64,000 nt of DNA from assembly GCA_021234155.1 (NCBI GenBank), contig JAJEKV010000024.1, positions 13,798,913 through 13,862,912 of the forward strand, written 5' to 3'. This stretch comes from Isoetes taiwanensis. Lineage: Eukaryota > Streptophyta > Lycopodiopsida > Isoetales > Isoetaceae. Position 1 is the stretch's first letter. Every line of letters begins with the position of its first letter. The translations under genes were made by a program, and so were the position numbers. The notes below the pieces were generated by a model. It had not been told where the DNA came from and searched no databases. It saw only the letters and a list, made by a program, of their open reading frames with translations. Below, piece by piece: positions 11,585 to 22,900 of this stretch.

Positions 11585-13170
11585 CTGCACGCAAGCTCTT
11601 AACCACTCCAGAGGCAGGGAAGGTTGCCAAAACCTAAATCCTACAGATGTAGTAGGGTTTAAGTATCGGGGCACCAAAACCGCTCCATCTGCTAATCCCA
11701 CCGTCCAAATAGTAGCTCATGTCCCATGAAACATCCTCGAAAAAAAAATGAACATCCATCGCATGGATGTGACAACCCCCAAATTTTCCCCTTTCCGATG
11801 TAGGGGCACGTCGGGGACATGGTGTGTTCCTCCAGTTCGGCCACTCTACCGAGCTCGGAATGTGGTTTTGACTTTGTGCATGAGTCTAAAGCATCAAATT
11901 TACACTAGGAACCAACTATTATGACCAACAGAGCCAAACCCAACTTGCTATGTGCAACTAGCCGACCTTTCGCTCAATGACTCCTTGCCTAGTGCATTCC
12001 TCGTCTAAACGTAGCACGTACTTGGCAATAGGGGCGTTTTATCGATCATCTGCTCTTCAAACATGTGTCATAGGGTAACTTTAGCCTTCTAGATGCAACT
12101 GCAGAGCCGAAATGTCGTTTCGTGCCTTTCTGGCATGGCTGGTGGCATGTTGTCTAGCTTGTTATGAGCCATCACAATGGAGAAACTTTAGAACCGGTGC
12201 CTGGGGAGTGTTTTTTTGTTCTGTCTCTTGGGGGTCTCTCTTCAGACTCTCGAGGAAATCCTGCACGCAAGCTCTTAACCACTTCAGAGGCAGGGAAGAT
12301 TGCCAAAACCTAAACCCTACAGATGTAGTAGGGTTTAAGTATCAGGGCACAAAAAATGCTCCATCCGCTAATTCCATCGTCTAAATGGTAGCTCATGTCC
12401 CATGAAACATCTCCAAAAAAAAAAAAGAACATCAAATGTGCCGACTCCCAAATTTTCCCCTTTCCGAAGTAGGGGCACATTGGGGACATGGCGTGTTCCT
12501 CCAATTCGGCCACTCTACCAAGCTCGGAATGTGGTTTTGACTTCGTGCATGAGTTTAAAGCATCAAATTTACTCTAGGGACCAACTATTATAACCAAGAG
12601 AGCCAAACACGACTTGCTATGTGCAACTAGCCGACCTTTCGCTCAATGCACTTCTCACCTAGTGCACTCCTCATCTAAACGTAGCATGTACTTAGCAATA
12701 AGGGCATTTTGTCAATCATCTTCTCTTCAAACTTGTGTTATAGAGTAACTCTGGCTTTTCAGATGCAACCGCGGAGTCGTAATGTCATTCCGTGCCTTTC
12801 TGGCATGGCCAATGGCACATTGTCCAGCTTGTTACGAGCCATCACAACGGAACAACTTTTGGAACTAGTGCCTGGGGAGCGTTTTTTTGTTCTCTCTCTT
12901 GGGGTCTCTCTTCATACCCTCGAGAAACCCTGCACGCAAGTTCTTAACCACTCCATATGTAGGGAAGATTGCCAAAACCTAAATCCTACAGATGTAGTGG
13001 GGTTTAAGTATCAGGGCACCAAAACCGCTCCATCTGCTAATCCCACCATCCAAATGGTAGTTCATGTCCCAAGAAACATCTCCAAAAAAAAAAGGGACAT
13101 CCATTGCACGGATGTGCCAACCCCCAAATTTTCCCCTTTCCGGGGACATGGCGTGTTCCTCCAGTTCATG
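11585..13170. repeat. Tandem array, about 2.4 copies of a 670-bp unit
   Basis: Each unit begins CTGCACGCAAG at 11585, 12261 and 12930, giving periods of 676 and 669 bp. Units share CCTACAGATGTAGTAGGGTT, AACCCCCAAATTTTCCCC-like and CTTTCTGGCATGGC segments. The third copy lacks the middle of the unit and stops near 13170. Copies differ by scattered changes and small indels. The short frames across the units change between copies and do not look coding. Confidence 0.8.
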
Positions 13171-13235
13171 TTCCTCCAGTTTTAGAAAAAATCAGTTGCA
13201 ATGGTTGAACGTGGTTTACAAAATATTAAAGATAA

Positions 13236-13312
13236 GATAAGAGTTTAAAGATAAGATAAGATAAGATAAGATGAATTTTTACGTCCACGGGAACCCAACT
13301 GGTTATGGGAAC
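13236..13312 (-). repeat. SINE-like 3' end with GATAA tail (truncated)
   Basis: GATAA units run into ATTTTTACGTCCACGGGAACC and GGTTATGGGA, the inverse of the copy at the window start. It is truncated after GGTTATGGGAAC, as expected for a 5'-truncated retroposon on the minus strand. Confidence 0.5.
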
Positions 13313-15106
13313 ATTCGAATAAAAGGAAAAGCAAATTGACGTGAAGCTCTATTTGTCAATGATCAAAATATTCATTTTTTCAAACTATTGGATTTTGAAT
13401 TATTGAGGGTTATAATACTTGTGTCTATTTGCTTCATGAAAAAATATCATAACTTAGAATGATGGGGAAATCGATCGTAAAACCTTTGCTCGAAGCTTAG
13501 GGTTTGCACATTGATGATATCATGAATGTCAACATGTATAGGCTCGTAAAATTCTTCTATTTTTTATTGGTTTAAAACATAACAAATTATATACAATCAT
13601 GATGCCAAGTTCTAGACTTCAAGGTTGGTGAATGCATGGCATGAACCTTTGATCTAATGATGTTTTGGATGAACGAATGGTCATGAATATTTGACCTAGT
13701 GATTTTATAAGAATAATCAAATAAGGACTCACAAAAACCATTGAGATTTATGTTGGCTAAATATAGGTCAGGCGAGCCGATTGGATCCGAGAGGATAAAT
13801 AAGAACAAGATTGCATCCGTCAGTTGAAAAGAAGCCTAATCCATGCTTGGGGGAATAAATTGGGTTTACATATGCAATTAGGATCATGCTTTGAAATCAA
13901 GCTTGTTTTTGTGTTTTTTCATTGCTGCAGTAAAGACTCGTTTAATTAATATAAGTGAAGCGTGTTGTTCAAAGTTTTTGCCTACCTGAAGCTACTTATT
14001 TGAAGTATCCATGCATCTAAAATTTGAACATTGCTCAGGAATAACAAAGTCTTATGCTCGATGTTATTTTATGTTTTTACATTAGAACATTATAGTTGCT
14101 CGAGGAAGCTGCTTGACACTGATGCTATAACTCCTCGCCATTCAGATAAAATATGTGCATGCTCTCAATACGTGTACTAACTAGTATATCACAAAGGATA
14201 CAATGGAAAAGATTAGTTTAAACATACACTTGCCCCAATATAAAACTACGCTACATATAATGTTAGAAAACAAGAAACAAAGCATAGACACCGTGCAACC
14301 AGTAAAAGTCAATGTACATAATGCAAGTTTATATTACAATTAAGGATCACGCTCTAAAAGTAGGGGCAAAATTAGATATAATAGTCAGAATTACTAGTTA
14401 ACATAAATAACTATGCTCAAAGTCAGTAGTGACATTAAGGATTGAAACAAGTATATTAAATAAACAACCACTAAAACCAACGTAATAGACTGCTAACAAG
14501 CATAGTAAATAAGCAAGTGCCAAAAACCATAGCACACTTGCAAAATCAAACATGGTTTTCCAAAAACTTGGGAGGATTAAAACAAGGGCAACAAGGGCAA
14601 CAACAAGGGCATGGGAAGGAAAGACCATTCCAAAAGGGAGCCCAAGAAAAGGAGGTACTCGGGCGAGCATTGATCACCGCCCTTCCAGAATTATCTAACT
14701 GTTTGAAACTACCAGAAACTTATAATTCTGCTTATGTCTTTGGTTAGTTTAACTTTATCAGGGTTTTCGACCTACCCTTTCCTAAAGTCTTCCTTTTTCA
14801 AAAAAACACCATATAGCTTTTTTTGGAACTATGTACTTTATCATACACACTTAATACATACTTAAGCCTTCAATTAAAAAAAAAAAAAATCATCTTAAAT
14901 TGTAATATTGACAATGTAGGCTTAAGAACCACCTTTTAAACTAGTAATAACTTTAAGAAACTAGTGTTAGATACAAAACTAGTATAAGAACTACGAGCAT
15001 ACTAGTAGTGATTTTGAAAGCCATATAGTTTTTCTTCACATTGTGAATTGCATATAGTAAAAGCCACTCTTATACCGGTTTTTATCATGATTATGAATAC
15101 GAGTTA
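13313..15106. other. No gene; right flank of the CACTA-like element
   Basis: AT-rich sequence with scattered ACTAGT-type motifs between 14930 and 15020 that may be subterminal repeats. The apparent frames at 14398-14747 overlap on opposite strands and show no family signature. Confidence 0.3.
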
Positions 15107-15124
15107 ATTTTTGGGGGCCTTGTG

Positions 15125-15262
15125 ATGCACCCAAACCAAAGGGGGTTTCAGGGGGATTGTAATTTAAAAATGTTAGATGCAATGGTTTAAGTTAAATTAA
15201 TGTTAATGGTAGTTATGTGTTGGTTGTTCTATTAAAAAAATTTTTGGGCCCTTCGGGCCCTT
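15125..15262. mobile_element. Right arm of the split foldback element
   Basis: From ATGCACCCAAACCAAAGG to GGTAGTTATGTG (15220) this is the missing right arm of the 6482 element. It is followed by an A/T run and GGGCCCTTCGGGCCC, as at 4008. Confidence 0.75.
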
Positions 15263-15299
15263 AAGGAAACAATGAGATGGCAACATATCTTGTGTAGAA

Positions 15300-15797
15300 C
15301 TATAAAACCTTTATATTTCTCTTTGCAATGCAAAAGTCTGCCCTTATGCAAAGGGGTGAAACAATCAGATATGTTTACGTATATGTCACTTTCTTCTACA
15401 AACAGAAGCTCACGATGTCCAGTTTTTGAATTGATCCTTAATAGTTTGGTTTTAGTGTGATCACGACTCTGGACTTGAACCATCAGAGAGATGTCTGGCA
15501 TCCAGGAAATGCATGCAAAATACTCTTCTTCTTCGTGTACTCCACAGCAGATATCTGCCCATGTTACATCTCCCCCAACAGCAGGTACAATGCCCAGGCG
15601 TTACCTTTCCCATGCAGGCCCCAAACATGATCTGTTTAGGCTCTCCAGATGTTATAGGCACCACAAAAATCTCATCATCTCGCACATAAGCTATGGAGGA
15701 ACCATCTGGTGATAATTGAGGATCAATAATTGGAGACCATGAGGTGATCCCAACCCGGAGGCGCAATTCTGCATCAGGCACATCCTGAACATAGACC
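15300..15797 (-). pseudogene. Dipeptidyl peptidase (S9B, DPP IV-type) fragment
   Basis: The minus strand reads IIDPQLSPDGSSIAYVRDDE then IFVVPITSGEPKQI, a beta-propeller blade of plant dipeptidyl-peptidase-like serine hydrolases. After a frame change it continues VPAVGGDVTWADICCG, EEEEYFACISWMPDISLM and LLRINSKTGHRELLFVEESD to DCFTPLHKG, the next propeller blades in the right order. The segment with the GLAEYIAQEEM-type motif that normally lies between the two parts is missing, so about 60 residues were lost together with a frameshift. The catalytic alpha/beta-hydrolase domain is absent. A possible acceptor (CCTAG) lies just above 15797. It is a decayed fragment, on the same strand as the uridylyltransferase exon and the EF-hand segment. 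Confidence 0.7.
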
Positions 15798-16900
15798 TAG
15801 GTAAAAATGCAGAAAATAAGATCAATTACTCAATGCAGAATGGACATTCTATGTTGGTTCCACACATAATGCAGAGTGCCTATTAGTTTACAAAAGTCAG
15901 ATTTGTGCAAAGTTAAAGGCAGAGATTAAAAGGAAGACTATTCGTGCCTGATTGTGGAATGTGAAAGGCCACTCATTTCATCCAGAAATTCAAATCTAAC
16001 AATAGTCAAGACATTTTAGAAATATAGAGATGAATGCAAAAAAGCTTAAAAGTAGACAAGAAGATTGGATGAAAGAAATGAAACTTTCTCCACCAGGCAG
16101 TGGAACCATAAGATGGGGAGTGCACCCTGCTTTGGTCCACAAAAATCTTTATGTTCAGAAATCCAACCAGAACAAACAGCAGAGCAATAAAGGGGTCTAG
16201 GTGACTACAGAAGGCACAAGAGGGCAGCACATTTGGGAGCTGACGAGAATGGAACAAGGGCAGCGTAGAGTGGGGCCCTCGTCTCATTAAAAATGGCTTA
16301 GAAAATTGGCTTCATGGGCACCACCCACTTCCCCGAAAAGAAGAGAACCATCAATGCAATTGCTCTATCTATCTCATCTACCCAATGTTGGGCTCAAATG
16401 AAATGTAATGCACAATAATATGCTCCCAAAATAAAATGGCGGGGGACGCTTCATGTTCCCGCAAATCCTACAAGACTTGCTACAAAGACTGTCCAAGGTT
16501 CCATGTTAGTGCACTAAAATCAGATATAATGGCAAGACCCACTTGTCACATTCACCGCCGAGGATAGAAGATGGCATAGAGTGCGCAGTGCCAGAAGGAC
16601 AAAACGGAACATGTTATCATTTTCGGGAAGAAGCCAAGCTTGTCCGCCAGAACACCACCGAAGGCCCATATTTGGGACCAAAAAAAATCGAACAACAACA
16701 ATGATCTTTGTTGTTTTTAAGTCTAAGGCAGACTTCCCAGGACTGTCACAATGAAACACTACTTAAGCTCATACGCCACACAAATTTCGACGGCCAAATC
16801 TTACCATTTATAAGGTTTCCACCAAGAACAAGCATTATGTGGTATCATAGCTCCATTGTAGTGACTTGATTTGTTAAAATTGCATGCTTTTTCAAGCAAA
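15798..16900. other. No recognisable gene
   Basis: Short overlapping frames only. I see no repeat partner elsewhere in the window and no conserved motif. Confidence 0.3.
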
Positions 16901-16944
16901 AGTAAATGCCGAGTCAACACAACCCGTGAATAAAATACACGATA

Positions 16945-17520
16945 TGATCGAGAGTATATCGGTGCTTACCAATTGCTTGATTCCACACCGTTGTTGCTTG
17001 CGCATTAACGTGAGCATTTGGACTTCTTACGGCACTTGCCTTTGCTTGGTTCCTCCTCGCTTCCTTTGCTTTGCAGATTATTGGGTGCTTAGGTGGGACA
17101 CCTCTTTGCAAATTCAACCCCTCCTGTTCCTGCGGCAACATAACCAGGCAAGGGATATTGAACAATATCCTCTACTGGAAAAAGAGTAACGTTATAATCT
17201 CTCTTGGCCTTCTTGAAACCGGCAACCATTTCCTGCCCTTGAGCTATGTCACCGCCTTGTTGAGGGCCACGGGTCTCAGTATACTCAAATGCATTCCACA
17301 ATGTATCTTTGCACAAATTTCCTATGAAGTCCTCGGTTTGAGCAAGACCCACTTACCTCTAGCCCGGTTCGATTGCGGATCCAAGCGATGAGTAGAGATC
17401 AGCTCGAGTAATCCACCCATCATGGTCCTTATCCAACTTGTTAAATAGATTCTCGCTGTCTTTCTTCTCTGCTTCTGAAAGCTGCTCGTAGAAGTGTTTC
17501 CCCTTTTCATAGAGCAAAAC
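16945..17520 (-). pseudogene. EF-hand protein fragment with downstream coding-like exon
   Basis: At 17520-17390 the minus strand encodes YEQLSEAEKKDSENLFNKLD then KDHDGWITRADLYSSLG. DKDHDGWITRADL is a near-canonical EF-hand calcium loop with ligands at positions 1, 3, 5 and 12 (D, D, D, and D in place of the usual E at 12). A stop follows shortly. At 17352-17090 another frame reads FIGNLCKDTLWNAFEYTETR then KRDYNVTLFPVEDIVQYPLP. It continues after a one-base shift as KEARRNQAKASAVRSPNAHV and ends at a good donor (TTG|GTAAGC) near 16945. I cannot name the parent protein. The frame changes suggest a relic, and telo-box motifs lie just upstream. Confidence 0.45.
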
Positions 17521-17565
17521 ATAGGCCTAGGAATCTGCAGTAGATTCCTGTTTCGAACTAGCAAC

Positions 17566-17620
17566 CCTAAAAAAAATAGACGAAACCCTAATCCACACAA
17601 CCCTAAAAAAAACCCTAAAA
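17566..17620 (-). promoter_or_regulatory. Telo-box cluster
   Basis: Four AACCCTAA or ACCCTAAA motifs occur within about 55 bp, reading TTAGGGTT on the minus strand, 50-100 bp upstream of the EF-hand segment. Telo-boxes are common near transcription starts of plant housekeeping genes, so this may be a leftover promoter or 5' UTR. The spacing is irregular and does not suggest a telomere array. Confidence 0.4.
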
Positions 17621-17664
17621 CTAATGGGAGGATATTCACCACGGGATTTGCCCCCTTTTCTAAA

Positions 17665-17803
17665 ATCAACGGCTAACAAAAGGGTGCACTCTAGAAATAC
17701 TATTTAGTACACATGGATGAATACGACCACCAAATCATATGAAAACCTTAGAGAAAACAGTACAAAAACACAAGAAAAAACCCCCTGTTATAATGCTACA
17801 TAT
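17665..17803. repeat. Dispersed repeat copy, related to 6303-6480
   Basis: It shares ordered blocks with 6303-6480 up to CCCCCTGTTATAATGCTA, where the LINE ORF2 end begins. The stop codon of the LINE frame (17788) is supplied by this repeat. Confidence 0.6.
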
Positions 17804-18780
17804 TCTTCTTCGCTCTCAAACACTAGCCTGAGTTTTTTTAGCCTTTCCAGTATCGTATGTAGAAGCTGATTTGGTGATTTGACCTCTTGATTCTCTTTGA
17901 AGACTAAGGCATTTCTGCTTTTCCATATTGACCAGATTGTCCAGGCTCTAGCTATATGGAAGGCCACCTTCTTCGTGGTACCCCAGTCTAGGGGAAGGAT
18001 ACCCAATAGCAGTTCCTTGGTACCTAACGGGCATTCAAAGCGATCCAGGCTCCATGCCCATGCTACTTGCAGCTTCTCACATTCCACCAGACAATGTTCA
18101 ATGGATTCATGTTCAACCTTACAAATGGGGCATAGTGGGCTGACTTTATTGTCCCATTTGGAGACTAGTTGATTGACCCTTGGAACACTGTGTATCACTT
18201 GCCAAAGGAAAGTGTTTATCCGTGGGGGCAGATATTTCTGCCATGCATCTCTCCAGATATTTTTTAGGTTTTCCTCTGTGATCACTAGTTCCCATTTGGT
18301 AGATATTGGGAGTACACCCTTAGTCCTCAATCTTCTGTAACTTGATTTAACAAACTTGTTAGGCTGAATCTCGGGGTGCAGAACCCATGGATTTTGATCT
18401 CCTGTAGCTATAGTATTTGGGAGTACTGTAGCCACACTTTCCCATATTGTTTTGTCTGCGTCCTTTAAGGCAAAACAAACCTGAAATTCTGCCCAACTTA
18501 CTAATTGCCCTCCCTTGTACCACTGGGCACAGGAATCAATTCCACAATTTTTCCACCTCTTTACGATCCTTGCATCAGCTGCCATGCCTAAGGGGCCTTG
18601 TTTGTTATGCAGTAGCACTGGTACCCACCATGGAGGAGAAGTCTCTGCTTCAAACTTGTTGATGACTTGCCAAGCCGAAATTTTTATGACTTTTTTTTAT
18701 GACTTGCCAAGCCGAAATTAAACCCTTTAGGAATGGAGATGCTTCTCTACATGACTTAAGATCAAACTTGTTGCTTTTTT
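17788..18780 (-). pseudogene. LINE ORF2 C-terminal part with RVT zinc-binding domain
   Basis: The minus-strand frame contains YLPPRINTFLWQVIHSVPRV, then the zinc-binding cluster CPICKVEHESIEHCLVEC (C-x2-C-xn-H-x4-C) and LGILPLDWGTTKKVAFHIAR. This is the zf-RVT region downstream of reverse transcriptase in plant L1-type LINEs. Coding can be followed upstream through FEAETSPPWWVPVLLHNKQG and, after a break, FDLKSCREASPFLKG to about 18775. The break is a 38-bp tandem duplication (18661-18682 and 18699-18720), which shifts the frame. The RT and endonuclease domains are missing and no poly(A) tail is seen at 17788, so both ends are truncated. Confidence 0.75.
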
Positions 18781-19079
18781 GTTTAGGTATTAATACCATT
18801 GGAACTAAGCTGTATCCTTGATTTTTTATTTAAAGATTAATACAAAGGTGGGTTAAAACCATTAGAACAAAGTTGTATTCTTGTTTTTTCATCTAAGCCT
18901 TAATACAAAGGTTGGAGTTTGAAAATTAACATATTTGTCTAGGCAAATTCATGTCTATCATTGAGAATTTAAGTACCATTTGATTGTTAAGGTGTAAGTT
19001 AAATTTATGTATATTTTAATGTTGGTGTTATTAAATGTGCAGTGCAAGATGGCTAACAGAAAGGACGATGAAAAGGGGA

Positions 19080-19245
19080 AGGATAAGATAAGATAAGATA
19101 AATTTTTACGTCCACGGGAACCCAACGGGTTATGGGACGGCACATGCAAGGGCAACAGCCCATCTAAAACCTGGGGACTAGGCCCCATCACCAAACACAA
19201 TAACTAAATAGTAAAAGGCTACCAAGAATAAGATAAGATAATGCT
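19080..19245 (-). mobile_element. SINE-like retroposon with (TTATC)n tail
   Basis: On the minus strand a roughly 140-bp body ends GGTTCCCGTGGACGTAAAAA followed by TTATCT units, as in the copies at 1-58 and 13236-13312. GATAAGATAA-type sequence lies on both sides (19080-19100 and 19220-19240), which could be a target duplication or choice of a GATAA-rich target. The body shows no clear tRNA A box, so SINE is a tentative class. Confidence 0.5.
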
Positions 19246-19502
19246 AGTAGTAATTTTATGCTTCTAAAATTATCTAGACATAGTCAGTCCAAGGATTGGA
19301 AGGCCATTGATCTAGAATAATTGCTGCGCCTCCCCTGTACACTGCCCATTTCTTTTGCAGGCGGGCTGCCGTCACCTTGCAGAGCTCCTCCTTACGGTTG
19401 CACAATTGAAGAGGGGAGAGGTCCTCCTGTAATGAGAAACTAGTCCCTCTGAGATGGTTTCCATGCTGAAGAACATGTAAGCGGCTAAGAGTGTTTCGAA
19501 AA

Positions 19503-19920
19503 TAACGTGACAAAGTTAAGAGAATTCAATTGTATGACTAATAATTGCCAAAAAATAGTGACAAAAAAGACCTAAATGTATTAATAGATGACAAAAATTT
19601 GCCAGAAATAACACAAAATATGACAGAATAGATGACAAAAATTTGCCAAAAGAGTGACAAAAAATGGCCTAAGATATGTTAAAATAGGTGACAAACAAGT
19701 GCCCAAACAACTTACAATATGACAAAATAGATACCAAAGAATTGCCAAAAAAATGCCAAGAAATGATCTAAAATATGACACAAGAGGTGCCAAAGAATTG
19801 TCAAAAAAGTGACAAGAAATGATCTAAAATATGACACTACAGATAACAATAAATTGTCAAAAAAAACCTAAAATATGACAAAATAGATGCCAAAGAATTG
19901 CCCAATAAAGTGACAAAACA
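19503..19920. repeat. Array of degenerate GTGACAA/TGCCAAA motifs
   Basis: Units of the type AAAATATGACAAAATAGATG and GCCAAAGAATTGCCAAAAA alternate about every 30-40 bp. The array at 24290-24900 has the same motif in inverse orientation (TTTGTCAC, TATTGTCA). Such inverted subterminal arrays are typical of CACTA elements. No CACTA terminus is visible to the left of this one. Confidence 0.6.
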
Positions 19921-22900
19921 AGGTGTTGCGCACGAGGGGTTGCCCTCCGGTGGCACGAGAGGGTGTTTTTATAGTTTTTGTTTCGATGTTTTATGTTGAG
20001 CCTTTTTTGTTTTGTGAGCCTTTTTTGTTTTGTGCGGAGCTGTATGAATGCTACAAAAGCAGGGTGTGATTTTCTTAGCCCAAGAAGATTTGGCCGCTGC
20101 AATTTCGCCAATTAGTCTCTGCATGGACATCAAAGTTATAAGCTTAACTCATACTTGTTGGTTATTAAACTCGTTTGGCTTTTATATTGCCTTCATCCAT
20201 TAACATAATAGCATGCCATTTTGAAGCTAATACATGACATTTTAAAGCTCTTAGATAGTACATAGGTTATGCCCTTGGCCAACAAATGGTGATAGAATAT
20301 GTAATCGGTAATAATTTTAGACTTTTGATAGAATATGTAAATGCTAATAATTTTAGACTTTTGAATGTATAGCTAAAATTCGTAAGAATGATTAAGATAA
20401 GAAGGAGAATGTTTAAGATAAAATTCGTAAGAATGATTAAGAAGGAGAAGTTAAAGTTACTAGCACGAGGCAAAAGATGCGACAGATAAGATAAGATGCG
20501 ACAGAACAACCTGAGCATGCATTCTGAAGACATGGGTGACCGACAGTTTACCGAGCATACTGGATTTAGAGCGGTTTTTGGCATATTTTGGACATATATC
20601 GACATATACCTAGAATATGCCAAAAATCCACACGAATGACAGTTTGCCCCTTAGAGTCAACCCAAAAAGCAATAGTTAAGATTTTACTACACTATAACAG
20701 GGCCCAATTACCACTATTTATGGGTTCAACTGCGAGATGAGTGGATCCTCACTAAAAGTGCCATAAAGTAGCCAACATTCATAATGTTTCAGTAAGCAAG
20801 CAAGAGGATCGTGCTTGGAATATGTGCTATGGGCGAGTAGGATTTGATCTGGGGTGTGGATTCATTGGATTTGGACTTTTGGAAGTAAAACACGGCATAA
20901 AGGGTCTCGGCAAACCAGAAACATTGAATAAAGTAAGTCAGTATAAGGGGTATCAATTTCCCCCGACAACCTGAATTAAGTCAAACAATAAATTTGGGGA
21001 CATCTGAGTGCTCCCTTCTATAGATAGATCCACAATAATTCTCTTATTGATCCGACCTTTGGCAATTGCTTCAACATCGAAACACAGTGACATGCTTGAG
21101 AATTTTTGAGCTGATGGCATACGCATGAGAGAATCTGCATGTTCTTCTGCAGAGAACTTTGAATCTATTTAGATTCGAAGGAGACATTAGTTTCAATGGA
21201 TAAAGGTAAAGAAAGGACACTCCATTTCATCCATGTTTATCACTGTCTATTTTTCTCTGACATCAGATTTCTACATTCTCTCATCTTCGGCATGTTCGCT
21301 ATCATGACCTTCGTGATCCAGCCAGATAGCTATGCATAAGCAAGGAAGGCATTGGCTAATAAGAACAAGATCTCTCAAACACCATGATGATCCTTTGTGT
21401 CTTTAAGCAAGCATAGGACTACAATACGTGCTGGTCGTCGAATAACTAGAGATAAAGACTGCCTAGTCAAATTTACTCTACAAAACGCACACATTTCAAG
21501 TGCACATTGCAGGCAATATACACAGTTACATAATTCTCAGCAGCACATAAACCTTAACCAAGTTTTGTGAAAACCGCTGCTTAAGCGTGGTAAAAGCGAT
21601 CAACTAACCTTATCTTGGCTCTTCGAACTTCTGTTAGACTTATAACTATAAAAAAAAGGGGAATAACCAGGGCACATCCAAACAACCAAGAATACTAAAA
21701 AGAATACTACGAACCCTGCAATTAAGGAATGAGGAATCTAAGCACGAAAGCAACGACGCGAAGGTTGTCCTATGAAGACAAATAGCAAACCCTGGAAAAC
21801 AAAAGTGTAAGAATTAACGACTCAAATGGGGTATGTTATGACATGTACACAACACTACAAAGGGATGAAGGCATGCGACTACGCTAAAGATGGACAAGGC
21901 TCAAAAGACAGCTAGTTTGAACAATCCTGCATGAACCACCACAATATTGGAACAAGAGTCGACCAAGACAGACTGGCCTCCAAACCCGCACGAGGGAACA
22001 TCGGCACAACTCGTAAATAACAAGCACAAAGCTACAAGATCCATGATATGCTAGCAACATAAGCTTAAAGGACCATATTACCATTAGCAAACATTGTAAA
22101 AACTAGGCTATAGTGTCAAAAATAAAATGTGACGCATAGACGAATCTCCAACTGTCATAAAATAGCATCCAAAACTGCATGGCAAGATGCAAATCATGCC
22201 CCGAAAGCCCAACAAACTAACCCAATTGAAGATGCCTCTTGTATAAAGCATGTAACTATCAACTCCAAAGAAAATAAAGAGCAAGCTAGAAAGGTCAATA
22301 AGCAGTGGACTAACAATTAAAAAAACATTGCAAACCAATGTGAGAGTCAATCACCCAAGAACGAACTATTAAACCTTAGAAGGGCATACCACACCAAATT
22401 ACCAAAGCTTCAAGATCACTATGGCACAACTAAACTAAACTCTATAAAACCAAAGACACCCTTCAAGGAAGGCAACTCCCATTCCAAAATGGTTGCTTAA
22501 TCAACTAGAGTGGAATCTGAATTAAAAGGTTTGAAACTTGTCAACCTACAATAAATAGGCTCCCCAACTTGTTGCCCTGCCCATTAAGACCACACACATG
22601 CAGTAAATTGTGTTACTATCCACATACTTCGCACTCTTACAACGTGGACTCTTGTGGGCAATTACCATGTAGCAACTTTAACCAGCTCTTAACATGGTCA
22701 AGAAGATGCCATAACCCTAGGCCACATCTAGTATGCCCGTAAAAAGGTCCTAATTGGTGCAACTACTCATGATCGAAAGCGGTAAACCAAGTGACCAAAA
22801 GGAGAGAAGCTCAACTTGGGGACAACCCTCCCATAGAAAAACATAAACTTAGGGTGCAAGCCGTCTATAAGGGTAAAGAAAAGTCCAAGGTGTCCTCAAA

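Larger units (their letters stand above)
6822..15124. mobile_element. 8.3-kb CACTA-like DNA transposon carrying gene fragments
   Basis: The element starts CACAAGGCCCCCAAAA and ends with the inverse, TTTTGGGGGCCTTGTG. It is flanked by ATG on both sides, and joining the flanks restores the foldback arm seen at 3873-3996. A 3-bp duplication with CAC..GTG ends fits the CACTA (En/Spm) superfamily, although the terminus reads CACAA. Subterminal motifs such as TTAGTATG recur at the left end (about 6842, 7148, 7258, 7335). No transposase or TNP-like ORF is visible, so it is non-autonomous. Inside are PDR transporter pieces (about 7650-8700), an unidentified coding-like segment (9590-9833), short repeats (10440-11460) and a 670-bp tandem array (11585-13170). 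Confidence 0.75.

Noticed and set aside
14398-14747. Membrane protein or Gln-rich protein gene
   Set aside because: Overlapping frames on opposite strands, no family motif, inside a non-autonomous transposon.
17566-17620. Interstitial telomere repeat
   Set aside because: The AACCCTAA motifs are few and irregularly spaced, as in telo-box promoters, not a tandem array.
20690-20760. Second CACTA terminus (CACTATAACAGGGCCC)
   Set aside because: No matching inverse end or 3-bp duplication was found.
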